From Pseudoalteromonas sp. NC201 (GTDB lineage: Bacteria > Pseudomonadota > Gammaproteobacteria > Enterobacterales > Alteromonadaceae), in assembly GCF_002850255.1 (NCBI RefSeq), contig NZ_CP022522.1, positions 2,479,125 through 2,543,124 of the forward strand: a stretch of 64,000 nucleotides of DNA. The letters are read 5' to 3'. How positions within the stretch are numbered: the stretch's first letter is position 1; every line of letters begins with the position of its first letter. Shown here one piece after another: positions 28,721 to 38,200 of this stretch. The notes beneath the pieces were generated by a model. That model was given only the letters and a program-made list of their open reading frames with translations. It was not told the DNA's origin and made no database searches. Position numbers and translations under genes: made by a program.

Positions 28721-28763
28721 GCTAAGGCATAACATCACCTAGATCTAGATATTATGCCTTAGC
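28721..28763. terminator. Long hairpin between convergent mnmC and the DUF3612 regulator gene
   Basis: Twelve-base perfect stem GCTAAGGCATAA/TTATGCCTTAGC (28721-28732 with 28752-28763) around a 19-nt loop containing AGATCTAGAT. No clean T run follows on either side, so it is a probable but not classical terminator for both genes. Confidence 0.55.
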
Positions 28764-28796
28764 ACTATACGCCCATTACACGGTAGAATTTCAATA

Positions 28797-30287
28797 TCAA
28801 TTGCTAACGGAGGAGAGCGCATAACAACTAGGCTTTCTCGGGCAGCTTTTTCCTCGAGTACAAATCACCCGAACTGAGCCCTCAAGTCCTCTTTCAATCC
28901 ACTGGATATTTAAAATCTTGGCGACACGGAGTAATTGGGTTTTCATATGATAGGGCACCACGCTCGCGCCACCATGGCTAATACAAGCTTTTTGTAACTC
29001 TCCAATCAAGGCGTCAGCATCAATCCCTTGTGCATTAATAGCAGGATTGAGATCAAGACCCGCGCACAGCACCCTTGGACGATTCGCAACATCAACAATT
29101 TTTACTGACTCACAGCAATACAGACGCGGTTTGCCATTGACGTTCAGGATCGAAAGCTGAGCACTGGCACTATTGCTATCATCATGAAATTTACGAAATA
29201 CGGCCCAGTGCTGACACGGATCGGCAACGCTACGCATATTGCCCCAAGGTAAAGGAATGCCATTGCCCCGATACACCGCCTTGAGTTTACCGGCTTGATA
29301 AGCATCAAAATAATGCCAATGTGGATAAGGTGAAACCGATGTCATTCTGCGCATTGCGACGGAAGCAGAAATACCAAGTTGCTCATGGACGCGCACATCG
29401 TAACCTCGGCTTTCGAGTAACTGCCGAAATGGTGTACGGGGACACAATAAGGCCCCTGCAAAGAAGCTCGATTCAAAATCCTGCCACGCGCTCAAAATAT
29501 CCTGAGCATTTGGAGTATCATGATCGGGGTTATCGTTACTTTTACGACTTTCTCCAGTAGTGAGTACACATTCTAAACCCTCACTATTGTGAAGTACGGC
29601 ATGGCCAATATGAACGGCTAAATCGTATTTCATTCTCGCGGGATGTGCGTGCAATGCGCGATTTATAAACACCATGTTTGGCTCTTTGAAATAAGAAGTG
29701 ATCATCCCCTCTCCGTCAGGCGATGATTGCTCAAACCACTCCACTTTTCGACCTTTTGCTATCAAAATTGCCATGAGATCATCACAGCTGAGATAGAGAT
29801 TTTTACCTCCCACTTCATCGGCTGCTCGCTCTAAATCAGGAAAGTGGTTTTGATGGTGTTCTTGGTGGGCACGGATCAAAAGGTGCGCAAACTGCCTACC
29901 ACTGATCCCCGCTTGGGATAGCATTTCTGGAATCGCAATTTGTAATATCTCTTTGGCAAATAGAAAGTTGGGCTCTAAAGCCATCCCCATTATCCCACCG
30001 AAATTGCCTTTATCTGGCGCTATCTCCGGTGCTTCAGGTTGACTGTCTAAAAACCACTCAATCGGTTTTTGAAATACATTAGAGAAGTTTTCGAGCATCG
30101 CTTCGCTTGGCGTACGCTGGCCTCTTTCAATCATTGACAGGTAGGAAACGGAAGGCGCGCTGGTTGGATCTTGCTTAACACATCGAGCCGACAAATCTTC
30201 TAAAGTCAGATGGTTACGCTTTCTTAGATTTCTTATTTTAGTACCCAAAAAGTGAGACTTTCTAATTAAGCTTGCAACTTTTGCCAT
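28797..30287 (-). CDS. XRE-family regulator with DUF3612 domain
   Basis: 496 residues. An N-terminal Cro/CI helix-turn-helix (about 9-75: LGTKIRNLRKRNHLTLEDLSARCV, SVSYLSMIERGQRTPSEAML) is joined to a long C-terminal region that I recognise as DUF3612. The segment LAVHIGHAVLHNSEG resembles the ImmA/IrrE zinc motif of related regulators but lacks the Glu of HExxH. The end is Cys-rich (CTRGKSCPRKPSCY), which could bind a metal. Regulators with this layout resemble ScfR/RamB-type acyl-CoA or carbon-metabolism regulators, but the ligand is unknown. A longer frame reaches 30551, with a cysteine-rich unlikely extension; the ATG at 30287 is the natural start. Operator-like repeats lie directly upstream. 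Confidence 0.87.
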   Translation of the reverse strand: MAKVASLIRKSHFLGTKIRNLRKRNHLTLEDLSARCVKQDPTSAPSVSYLSMIERGQRTPSEAMLENFSNVFQKPIEWFLDSQPEAPEIAPDKGNFGGIMGMALEPNFLFAKEILQIAIPEMLSQAGISGRQFAHLLIRAHQEHHQNHFPDLERAADEVGGKNLYLSCDDLMAILIAKGRKVEWFEQSSPDGEGMITSYFKEPNMVFINRALHAHPARMKYDLAVHIGHAVLHNSEGLECVLTTGESRKSNDNPDHDTPNAQDILSAWQDFESSFFAGALLCPRTPFRQLLESRGYDVRVHEQLGISASVAMRRMTSVSPYPHWHYFDAYQAGKLKAVYRGNGIPLPWGNMRSVADPCQHWAVFRKFHDDSNSASAQLSILNVNGKPRLYCCESVKIVDVANRPRVLCAGLDLNPAINAQGIDADALIGELQKACISHGGASVVPYHMKTQLLRVAKILNIQWIERGLEGSVRVICTRGKSCPRKPSCYALSSVSN

Positions 30288-30288
30288 G

Positions 30289-30342
30289 ATTTCACACCCC
30301 ATTTTTGTGAAATTCACACTGTGAAATTCTTTTTGTGAAATT
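30289..30342. promoter_or_regulatory. Phased TGTGAAATT repeats: probable operator array
   Basis: TGTGAAATT occurs at 30306-30314, 30320-30328 and 30334-30342, each copy 14 bp after the last, and inverted at 30289-30296 (ATTTCACA). The first copy also forms a 13-bp palindrome TGTGAA-A-TTCACA (30306-30318). The array sits between the regulator start and the divergent gene at 30433, as expected for self-control by the XRE protein. Confidence 0.65.
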
Positions 30343-30432
30343 ATTTGAATATTTAACTTACACTCAAAATGTACACGAAACAACCAGAATATATTTCCCA
30401 ATTTATGACAACATGAACAAGTGAGGTGGATC

Positions 30433-30921
30433 ATGGCAGCGCAATTACAACCGCATACAGAGCAACCAATTGACGATACGAAAGCGCAACAGTCAATGCT
30501 GGCAAAACAGTATCTTGATGAACAATGTCCTTTAGAGTTTGGCTCACACATGGAGGTGACAGACTATGTGGTTTACTACAATCACCTGCTTGCGTTTTTT
30601 GCCAACGGCACCCATTGTGGTTTAAAAAATTGTAGCCAATTCGTCGCGCTTTGCGGTCACCGAGAAACGCCTGAGGCTGTTTTGCTAAAACAGGACGATG
30701 GCTTACATATTGAAATTACCTTCAATCGCACCGGAATGCTCGGCCAATTTGATAGCGCCCATATCGAAGATATCATCGTCGAAACGCCACTGGCGTCTGT
30801 GGTTGGTAAAAAGACTAAAACCCAGCTACAAAAACTATGGATGAGCTTTTATCACGGGGTGCAACAACCAGCAGGAAAAGCCTGTTATCGTGCCAAAAAT
30901 GGGGATGATTATGAACTTTGA
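30433..30921 (+). CDS. Unknown protein divergent from the DUF3612 regulator
   Basis: 162 residues with no signal peptide or membrane segment. Visible landmarks are LEFGSHMEVTDYVVYYNHLLAFF in the middle, the paired Cys residues in HCGLKNCSQFVALCGHRETPEA, and a FNRTGMLGQFDSAHIEDIIVET segment. I do not recognise the family; the Cys-rich middle might bind a metal. The ATG at 30433 has an AGGTGG site 4 nt upstream and is chosen over a GTG at 30421. It shares its upstream region and the operator repeats with the DUF3612 regulator, which suggests it is a target of that regulator. Confidence 0.75.
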   Translation: MAAQLQPHTEQPIDDTKAQQSMLAKQYLDEQCPLEFGSHMEVTDYVVYYNHLLAFFANGTHCGLKNCSQFVALCGHRETPEAVLLKQDDGLHIEITFNRTGMLGQFDSAHIEDIIVETPLASVVGKKTKTQLQKLWMSFYHGVQQPAGKACYRAKNGDDYEL

Positions 30922-31015
30922 GTAAACACTCGATAATTTGTAATCAAATCGCTCAAACATTCAGTAAGTTTTAAGCTAAGCTAATTAAAATACCGCTCTT
31001 TTTTCGACTGAGCAC

Positions 31016-33202
31016 ATGACTAAATTGCTTAATTTTCTAAAAAACATTAACTGGATGCTTTGGGCGCTCATACTTGGCATTTTTGCTGGTTTAGTTTTCG
31101 GTGAACGGTTATCATTTTTAAAACCTATCGGTACAGGTTTTGTAAACCTGATGCAAATCACCATTCTCCCCTATATTGTCGTCAGCCTTATCGTGGGTTT
31201 AGGCAAATTTAATCCCGAACAGGTTAAAAGTATTCTTGCAAAAGCGGCGCTAGTCATGATCTCCATTTGGGTGGTAGGTCTTGCTGTGATCTGGTGCTTT
31301 ATTATGACATTACCAGCGCATGATGCCGGGACCTTTTTCTCCCCGGCACTGGTCGCCGCTGCTCCCGAAGTAGACTTCGTCAAACATTATATTCCCGCTA
31401 ATCCATTTGCTTCTATGGCGGAAGGTAATGTACCTGCCTTAGTCATATTTTGTATTGCGCTAGGTATGGCGCTTATTTCCAATCAAAAGAAAAACCGTTT
31501 ACTGGATGTGTTAGAAGTCGTTGGTCAAGGTCTGTCGGTGATTTCCAAGAAGATCATTGCCATCTTCCCTATCGGCATTTTTGCGATGACAGCAAGCACC
31601 GCAGGTACGATGAGCGCAGAAGAATTGTCTGAATTGCAAGTATACTGGGTTGTCGTTTTATGTGTCGGCGTGTATTTGATGTTAGTACTACTCCCTATGC
31701 TTGTTGCCGCACTCACCCCTGTTAAATACCGCGACCTCATCATGGTTATGCGCAATGCATGGATCACCGCATTTAGTACCGGAAACGTTTTTATTGTATT
31801 GCCAGTGATCACCGAGGGGATCAAAGATCATTTACGCAAAATTAAGCAAAGCGACGAAAGCTCTGATCACATCGCTGAGGTGTTAGTGCCTATCGCTTAT
31901 ACCTTCCCGAGTTTAGGAAAGCTTACGACCCTCATTTTTGTCTCTTTTGCAGCATGGCTTACCGGCAACCAAATCGGCATCGAACAAATTCCTAATGTGT
32001 CTTTGTCGGCGATACTAAGTTACTTTGCTAACGTACATATCGCTATTCCCTATTTGCTCGATACCTTGCGTGTCCCGGCTGATACTTATCAGTTATATCT
32101 ATCGATGTCAGTACTCACCGCAAAGGTGGTTTCACCGACCACTGTGGTATATATCTTCGCATTTGTATTTTTATGTATTTTCATCAACCGTAGACAATTA
32201 CACCTAAAACGCGTGCGCTCGGTTTATTATTTAACGCTACTATCTGCACTACTCCCAGCATTTATGTTGTTGAGTTTTACGGCAAATAATTACCTCGGTA
32301 AACAAACTAAATCGGCCGATGAGGCCATTGCTAATATGGTGATCTCAGATACCGTCCCTGCTCATGTGCTTAGCTATGTCCCTAAAGCATACCAAAGTGG
32401 TGAGTTGTCTTTGACGAATATCGATGTGATTAAAAAACGTAACCTGCTGCGTGTCGGATATCTTATCGATAATGTGCCATTTAGTTACTTTAATCAAAAA
32501 GACCAGTTAGTGGGTTTTGATGTCAGCCTAGCACATAGGCTCGCATCTGACCTTGGGGTTAAAATCGAGTTTATTCCTTTTAAAAAGCCACAACTGGCAG
32601 AGTATCTCAACAAGGGATATTTCGATATTGCAATGTCCGGCCTTGAAATTAATATTGCCGACTTACAAAGCGTGCGCTTTAGTGACAAGGTATTGGAACT
32701 GCAACTAGCGCTCTTGGCCAAAGATCATGATTTGAAGAAGTTTGCTGACAAGTCAGCCCTACTTACGCTTGATAAGCTGAATTTAGCTCACGTTGAGTAT
32801 GCTCCGTTACTCAAACAATTGGCGCAGCAAAACCCTAAGGTAAAAGTATCCGGTATTAACAATTTGCAAAGCTATTTTAAGCACCCAGAAAGATATGACG
32901 CCTTAGTGATCAGCGCAGAGGCGGGCTTTGCATGGAGCATGTTTTACCCTGAGTTTGGTGTTGTGGTCCCGGAAGGGGCGAGTTTGAAATACCCCGTTGG
33001 ATTTGCCGTCGCCAAGCGTAATCAAGATTTACTGAGTTATGTAAATGCGTGGTTGACTATACAGCATACCAATGGCCGTATTGAAAAAACTTATGATTAC
33101 TGGATCTTAGGAAAAGGTAGTGTACAAAAGCAAACTCGCTGGTCGTTAATGGATGAACTTGAAATCGACCCTAACACACTTATTGATAAACTGAAGTTCT
33201 AA
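31016..33202 (+). CDS. DAACS-type transporter fused to an SBP_bac_3 binding domain
   Basis: 728 residues. Residues about 1-395 are a cation:dicarboxylate/amino-acid symporter of the SDF (DAACS) family with about eight hydrophobic segments and hairpin landmarks such as TAFSTGNVFIVLPV and VLTAKVVSPTTVVYIF. A further hydrophobic helix (about 402-425, LTLLSALLPAFMLLSF) leads to a C-terminal periplasmic solute-binding domain (about 470-710, LLRVGYLIDNVPFSYFN, LVGFDVSLAHRLASDLGV, FDIAMSGLEI) of the family that normally delivers amino acids to ABC importers. A binding domain permanently tied to a secondary transporter is unusual. Substrate is likely an amino acid or dicarboxylate. It is a single gene, 94 bp after the unknown gene at 30433. 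Confidence 0.88.
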   Translation: MTKLLNFLKNINWMLWALILGIFAGLVFGERLSFLKPIGTGFVNLMQITILPYIVVSLIVGLGKFNPEQVKSILAKAALVMISIWVVGLAVIWCFIMTLPAHDAGTFFSPALVAAAPEVDFVKHYIPANPFASMAEGNVPALVIFCIALGMALISNQKKNRLLDVLEVVGQGLSVISKKIIAIFPIGIFAMTASTAGTMSAEELSELQVYWVVVLCVGVYLMLVLLPMLVAALTPVKYRDLIMVMRNAWITAFSTGNVFIVLPVITEGIKDHLRKIKQSDESSDHIAEVLVPIAYTFPSLGKLTTLIFVSFAAWLTGNQIGIEQIPNVSLSAILSYFANVHIAIPYLLDTLRVPADTYQLYLSMSVLTAKVVSPTTVVYIFAFVFLCIFINRRQLHLKRVRSVYYLTLLSALLPAFMLLSFTANNYLGKQTKSADEAIANMVISDTVPAHVLSYVPKAYQSGELSLTNIDVIKKRNLLRVGYLIDNVPFSYFNQKDQLVGFDVSLAHRLASDLGVKIEFIPFKKPQLAEYLNKGYFDIAMSGLEINIADLQSVRFSDKVLELQLALLAKDHDLKKFADKSALLTLDKLNLAHVEYAPLLKQLAQQNPKVKVSGINNLQSYFKHPERYDALVISAEAGFAWSMFYPEFGVVVPEGASLKYPVGFAVAKRNQDLLSYVNAWLTIQHTNGRIEKTYDYWILGKGSVQKQTRWSLMDELEIDPNTLIDKLKF

Positions 33203-33213
33203 TACTAACGGAA

Positions 33214-33250
33214 TAAAAAAACGCCGTCAGTTAACACGTTAACTGACGGC
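33214..33250 (-). terminator. Intrinsic terminator of the recCBD operon
   Basis: Thirteen-base perfect stem GCCGTCAGTTAAC/GTTAACTGACGGC (33223-33235 with 33238-33250), 2-nt loop; on the minus strand it is followed by T residues. It lies 88 bp after the recD stop. No T run follows on the plus strand. Confidence 0.85.
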
Positions 33251-33338
33251 AAGTCTACTCACTGGGCGAGCTAGCTTTCAAGCTCACTTTAACCTTAGCC
33301 AAACCACAAAATAAAACAAGTTTTTAACAAAAAATTCA

Positions 33339-35216
33339 TTATTTTGATAGCCGACTTCGCAAACCACTACTGCGACTTACACTTCGATTCATACCCTGCA
33401 CTATCACTTTATATTGCGCCACCAATTCAAACTGCTGTTTAGCTCGGGTGATCCCAGTATAAATAAGCTGGCGATTTATCCCCTGCTGCGCACGTTGAAT
33501 GGGTGGTAGTATCATTGCCGTGTAAGCAAACTCAGAGCCTTGCGATTTGTGGATCGTCATCACGTATACTCTATCAAAGCTCGGCAATCTGGCAGGATAA
33601 AAGCGCCTAACGCAGCCCTGTTCATCAATAAATGATGCCTGTAGCTCACCCTGTTCGTCGCGTAAAATGATCCCGATATCGCCGTTAAACAGTTTCAGCT
33701 GGTAATCATTTTGGGTGATCATAATGGGCATACCAACGTAAAACCGTCCTGTCGGTTGCACTAATCCCATTTGACTAAGCTTGAGCTCTATTCTGCGATT
33801 TAATTCGTTCACACCGTAAGGGCCTTCTCTCACGGCCGCAAGCAATTGATAACTGGCAAACTCGCTATGAATTATGGCTTCACTCTCACCATGATGAATG
33901 GCAAGCAGGTATCGCTGGTATTGCTCCGCCGCTCTGGCAATTAAGGCATTGTAGGTTTCACTATTTAATTCATGATGCTGTATATCGCTAAAACCTTGCC
34001 CCAGCACGCTGTCTAATTGCCGCTTATTGTTACTATTTACGGCAAATGCTAACTGACCTATCCCACTTCGACTGTCAAAACGGTGACTTTTTTGTAAAAA
34101 CGCCAGATTATCTTCCAACATAAAGTCAGCGCTGGTATCACCCGACTCAGGCAGGTTTTGTTTACTCAACTCAGCTAGCTTTGCTTTCAGTGCCTGACTG
34201 TAATGTGGTGCTTGTCCAAGCGTTAAGTTTTCACATAGATCGCTGAGTACGTTACCGGTATCTACCGATGCGAGCTGATCTTTATCGCCGAGCAAAATAA
34301 GCCGTGCATGTTTTGGTAGTGCATCCACCAGCTTCGCCATAAGCGATAAGTCCACCATGGATGCTTCGTCAACAATCAGCACATCAACATGCAGCGGGTT
34401 ATCTTGATTGTGACGATAGTGAACACTATTAGGAATAACGCCTAATAAGCGATGAATAGTTTGCGCCTGCTCCGGCAGTAAGTCGGCAAGCGCTGGCGGC
34501 AGGTTTAACCTCGCTTTCGCACCAATAATTGACTCACTGAGCCTCGCAGCCGCTTTGCCGGTTGGCGCCACTAGCTTGATGGTCAACGGCGCACTGTTAT
34601 AAAGCGATTGTAAAATCGCAAGCAGTTTTGTGACCGTCGTGGTTTTTCCCGTACCGGGGCCGCCCGTGATGACACAAAATCGCTTAATGATAGCAAGCGT
34701 ACAAGCCACTTTTTGCCAATCAATGTCTTCTTCACTGGCTGGAAAAAACGATGCCAACAGTGCACCCAGTTTTGCTTCGTCCAGCGTTACATCGGCTTTC
34801 GCCAACATTTCAAAGTGTCCCGCAAGCCTTGCTTCATAATTTGCTAATCTCGCCAAGTAGAGCTTATCAGCGTATAGCCGAAGCGGCTTATCTTCACCGA
34901 CCGCAGGATGCTGTGCGAGCGCAGCAACGGCTATACCTGTGCTTGAAAATGGCGACAACTTTACAGATTCATCCGCAACCGCGTAGCTGAGCTCAAACGG
35001 ATCCTGAAAATTAATACTGTCTAACTCTAAACAACTATGCTGACGTCCATGAGCGATTAATAATAGTAAAAATACATAGAAGTAATCGTCGTAGCCTTGC
35101 TGATTCAACAACTTGGCTAACGCGATATCGGCTTTACCAACTCGTTTGTGTTCAAGCAATAGCGCCTTGAAACCGTGATGGTCAAATGCCTCAAAGTCCA
35201 TACTTAACTGGCTCAT
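33339..35216 (-). CDS. recD: RecBCD helicase subunit RecD (exodeoxyribonuclease V alpha)
   Basis: 625 residues. A superfamily-1 helicase with the Walker A motif TGGPGTGKTTTVTKLLA (about 190), DEASMVD Walker B and the C-terminal MTIHKSQGSEF motif. RecD is the fast 5'-3' motor of the RecBCD nuclease that processes double-strand breaks. Its start codon overlaps the recB stop as ATGA, so it is the last gene of the recC-recB-recD operon. Length fits the gammaproteobacterial form. Confidence 0.96.
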   Translation of the reverse strand: MSQLSMDFEAFDHHGFKALLLEHKRVGKADIALAKLLNQQGYDDYFYVFLLLLIAHGRQHSCLELDSINFQDPFELSYAVADESVKLSPFSSTGIAVAALAQHPAVGEDKPLRLYADKLYLARLANYEARLAGHFEMLAKADVTLDEAKLGALLASFFPASEEDIDWQKVACTLAIIKRFCVITGGPGTGKTTTVTKLLAILQSLYNSAPLTIKLVAPTGKAAARLSESIIGAKARLNLPPALADLLPEQAQTIHRLLGVIPNSVHYRHNQDNPLHVDVLIVDEASMVDLSLMAKLVDALPKHARLILLGDKDQLASVDTGNVLSDLCENLTLGQAPHYSQALKAKLAELSKQNLPESGDTSADFMLEDNLAFLQKSHRFDSRSGIGQLAFAVNSNNKRQLDSVLGQGFSDIQHHELNSETYNALIARAAEQYQRYLLAIHHGESEAIIHSEFASYQLLAAVREGPYGVNELNRRIELKLSQMGLVQPTGRFYVGMPIMITQNDYQLKLFNGDIGIILRDEQGELQASFIDEQGCVRRFYPARLPSFDRVYVMTIHKSQGSEFAYTAMILPPIQRAQQGINRQLIYTGITRAKQQFELVAQYKVIVQGMNRSVSRSSGLRSRLSK

Positions 35217-38200
35217 ACAGACTCCTCAAATAATGCATCTAATTCTAATACCTGCTTTACGCTTAACTGATTGAAGAAAATCCCCTGATTGTCCGGTAAT
35301 GCACGTAAGAACAAATAGTAGTTTCCACCTAAATGCTGCTCAGGGTTATAGTCCACGAGGCGCTGCTTTAACAAGCGGTGAAGTGCCACGGTATAAATCA
35401 TATACTGTAAATGATACTGATGAGACGACATCGCAGCATTGAGGTTATCGTAGTGATAATCTTCTGGGCTATCGCCAAGGTAGTTGGACTTGTAATCGAG
35501 AACAAAAAACTGTCCTTGCCACTTGAAGATTAAATCAATAAACCCTTTCAACATGCCTGTCACATCATCAAAGTTTAAAAACGACTTTTGTCCAGTAATG
35601 TCACTGAGGATCTTGTTCAGCTTCACCGCACTGAGTGGTTTTAGTGGCAAGTAAAACTCCATTTCAACAATGCAGTCGTCCGGTGGCAGCACACCAAGTT
35701 GTAAATGAGGATGTGGCGCAAGAGATGCAGCCAAGCAGCTTGTTATCCAACGCTCAGCTGTCTCTTGCCATTCAGTCGCGATACCGAACTTATCCAAAGA
35801 TTTAGTGATCGCTTCGGTCAGGGTATACTTATCTTCGTTTTTGGGGGAATGCGGCGCGGTAAAATCTATAAGCTCAAAGATTTCGTGCAAACAGCTGCCC
35901 GGCTTGGCCCCCTTAGGAAAAGTATAAGAGGTTTTTTCCCGCTCTTGGCGCTGCTCAGGCAAGTCCAGTAAATGGTTTTCGTCCACGGCCCCGGTTGGTT
36001 TATCACCATGATGCGTGTGGTAGCTTAGCTGGCTAAAGCTTGTGGTACGCCAATGTCGTTCAACCTGACCGCTGAAGGTTTTCGCAGACAGAGCTAAAGG
36101 CTTGTCTTCAAGTCTGGTGTTTATCGCTTGCTGTGGCGTGGTGATTTCATCTAATCTTACACATTCCATTGCCGCATGTGCTTTACATAACTGGCTTAAG
36201 GCACTTTGCCAAGCCTCGGCACTGTCGAAAGTTTCCGTGCCAAACAAGGCAAATCCTAAGGCCGTTTTGTGCAGTGCAGACTTTTTACTACGCCCTTGTT
36301 GAATGTCGTAAAGCCCAAGCTCGCAATAATGCACCGCTCGCGTCAGCGCAACGTAAAGTAAGCGAATATCCTCAGCCAGTCGTTCTTGCTCTGCTTTTTC
36401 TTTCGCGTCATCACTGGCTTCAAGGTCGACAACTAACTTATCCCCTTGGTGATAAACTAACGTATCAGGCTCACGAAACCCAAGTGCAAATGGCATAAAG
36501 ACAATCGGATACTCCAAACCTTTTGATGCGTGCATGGTCACAATTTTCACCAAATTGGCATCGCTCTCTAAGCGAATTTGGCTGCTGCCACTCTGAGCAT
36601 TATTTAGCTGCGATAAAAACCAACGTAACACACGACCCGTGCCATCAAGCTCTAATTGCTTATGCTGTAAAAGCTCAGCCAAATGACGGAAGTCAGTAAG
36701 CCAACGCTCCACTTCCATTCCCTGCTGCTGCCAAATCACTGGCAGCTCACAAGTTATCAATAAGTGTTCCAGCATCGCCATTGCACCAGAGCGATACCAC
36801 AGCTGTGTTAACTCACTAAATAGCTGCAAATAACCTTGCCACTGCTGTTCATTAAACTGCAAGTCGTACAGTGCTTGGTTGTTTAAATAAAATAATGGTC
36901 CCGCAAGCACGCCTCTGAGCGCCGCTTCGTCGTAACTCCCGTGCAGTACATCAAGCAGTTGATACAACGCGATTGCTAGCGGCTGCCTAAATACACTATC
37001 TCTGGCAAGGTACACACTGGCAATATCGAGTTGATTTAAGGCTCGTTTTATCAAGCTCGCTTCTATGCGGTCGCGAACTAACACACAGATATCCGCTGGC
37101 ACAACTGGGTTTTCGCCAATCTTCGCAACCCCCGACCGCCCTTGCTCGATAAGCGCTGCAACTCGACCAGCGAATGCTTGGCTTAGCCGCGCTTGCGCGG
37201 CGCTTTTGTTAAGCGCTTCATCCTCACTTGGTAATACACTAAAGCGCAGAGCTGACGACTTTTTAGACGCGATAGTAAATTGCGCATCCTCGGCTTTACC
37301 TTGCGCGCTCACCTCAATGAAAGGGATATCTTTATTGTAGATAAAACTATTGGGGTGACGAGTAAATATCGTATTCACTGCGGCAACCACATCACTATCG
37401 GAGCGATAATTGGTTGCAAGCGTATACTGCCTGTCTTGCGCAACTCCTTGCTTTGCACCGATATAAGTAAAAATATCCGCCCCGCGAAAGCCGTAAATGG
37501 CTTGTTTTGGGTCGCCTATCAAGGTTAATGCCGTATTTTCCTTTGCGTAAACTCGGCTGAAGATCCCATATTGTATGGGATCGGTATCCTGAAACTCATC
37601 TATCATAGCAACCGGATATTGCAGTGCGATTTTTTCGGCTAAGCGCTCACCACTATCGCCCATAAGCGCTTGATACAGCTGCTTAAGTAAATCGTCGGGA
37701 GAGATCAAGCCATATTCTTCTTTGTGGGCGTGAAGCAAAGCTCTTACCTCAGTCACCGCTTGTTGCACTAACGCGAATTTAAGCCCACTCCCGACCAATT
37801 GGTGGAGCTCTGCCAAGGTATCAAAGTGACGAATAAGTTCGTGCTCCAGCGGCGTTGTATTCTTTTTATATTGAGCAACATCAGCAAGGCTTTCACTGCC
37901 CCAAAGTCCAAACGAGTGATTGCTGCTACCAAACTCAAACCACCACTGCTCACTGTTGACATAATTCTCAAGAGCTTGAAGGTTATCCTTTCGCCCTGGT
38001 GCACGATTGCCTGCCAGCCCCGATTTTTTCAACACATTGATGTAGTCAGTTTTGACTATTTCGGCCTTTAGCCACAGTGCTAATGTTTGGTATTTTTCAC
38101 GTGCGGCAAACACTGCATCTAAGGAAACAGAGGGTTTAATTTCGGCATTTTCTCTTGCTAATAACGGTCTAACTTGCTTCGCCAGTGCATAAGGCGTAGC

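Noticed and set aside
30288..30551. 88-codon N-terminal extension of the DUF3612 regulator
   Set aside because: The extension is Cys-rich and unlike a protein N-terminus, covers the operator repeats, and overlaps the divergent gene at 30433; the ATG at 30287 gives the normal HTH start.
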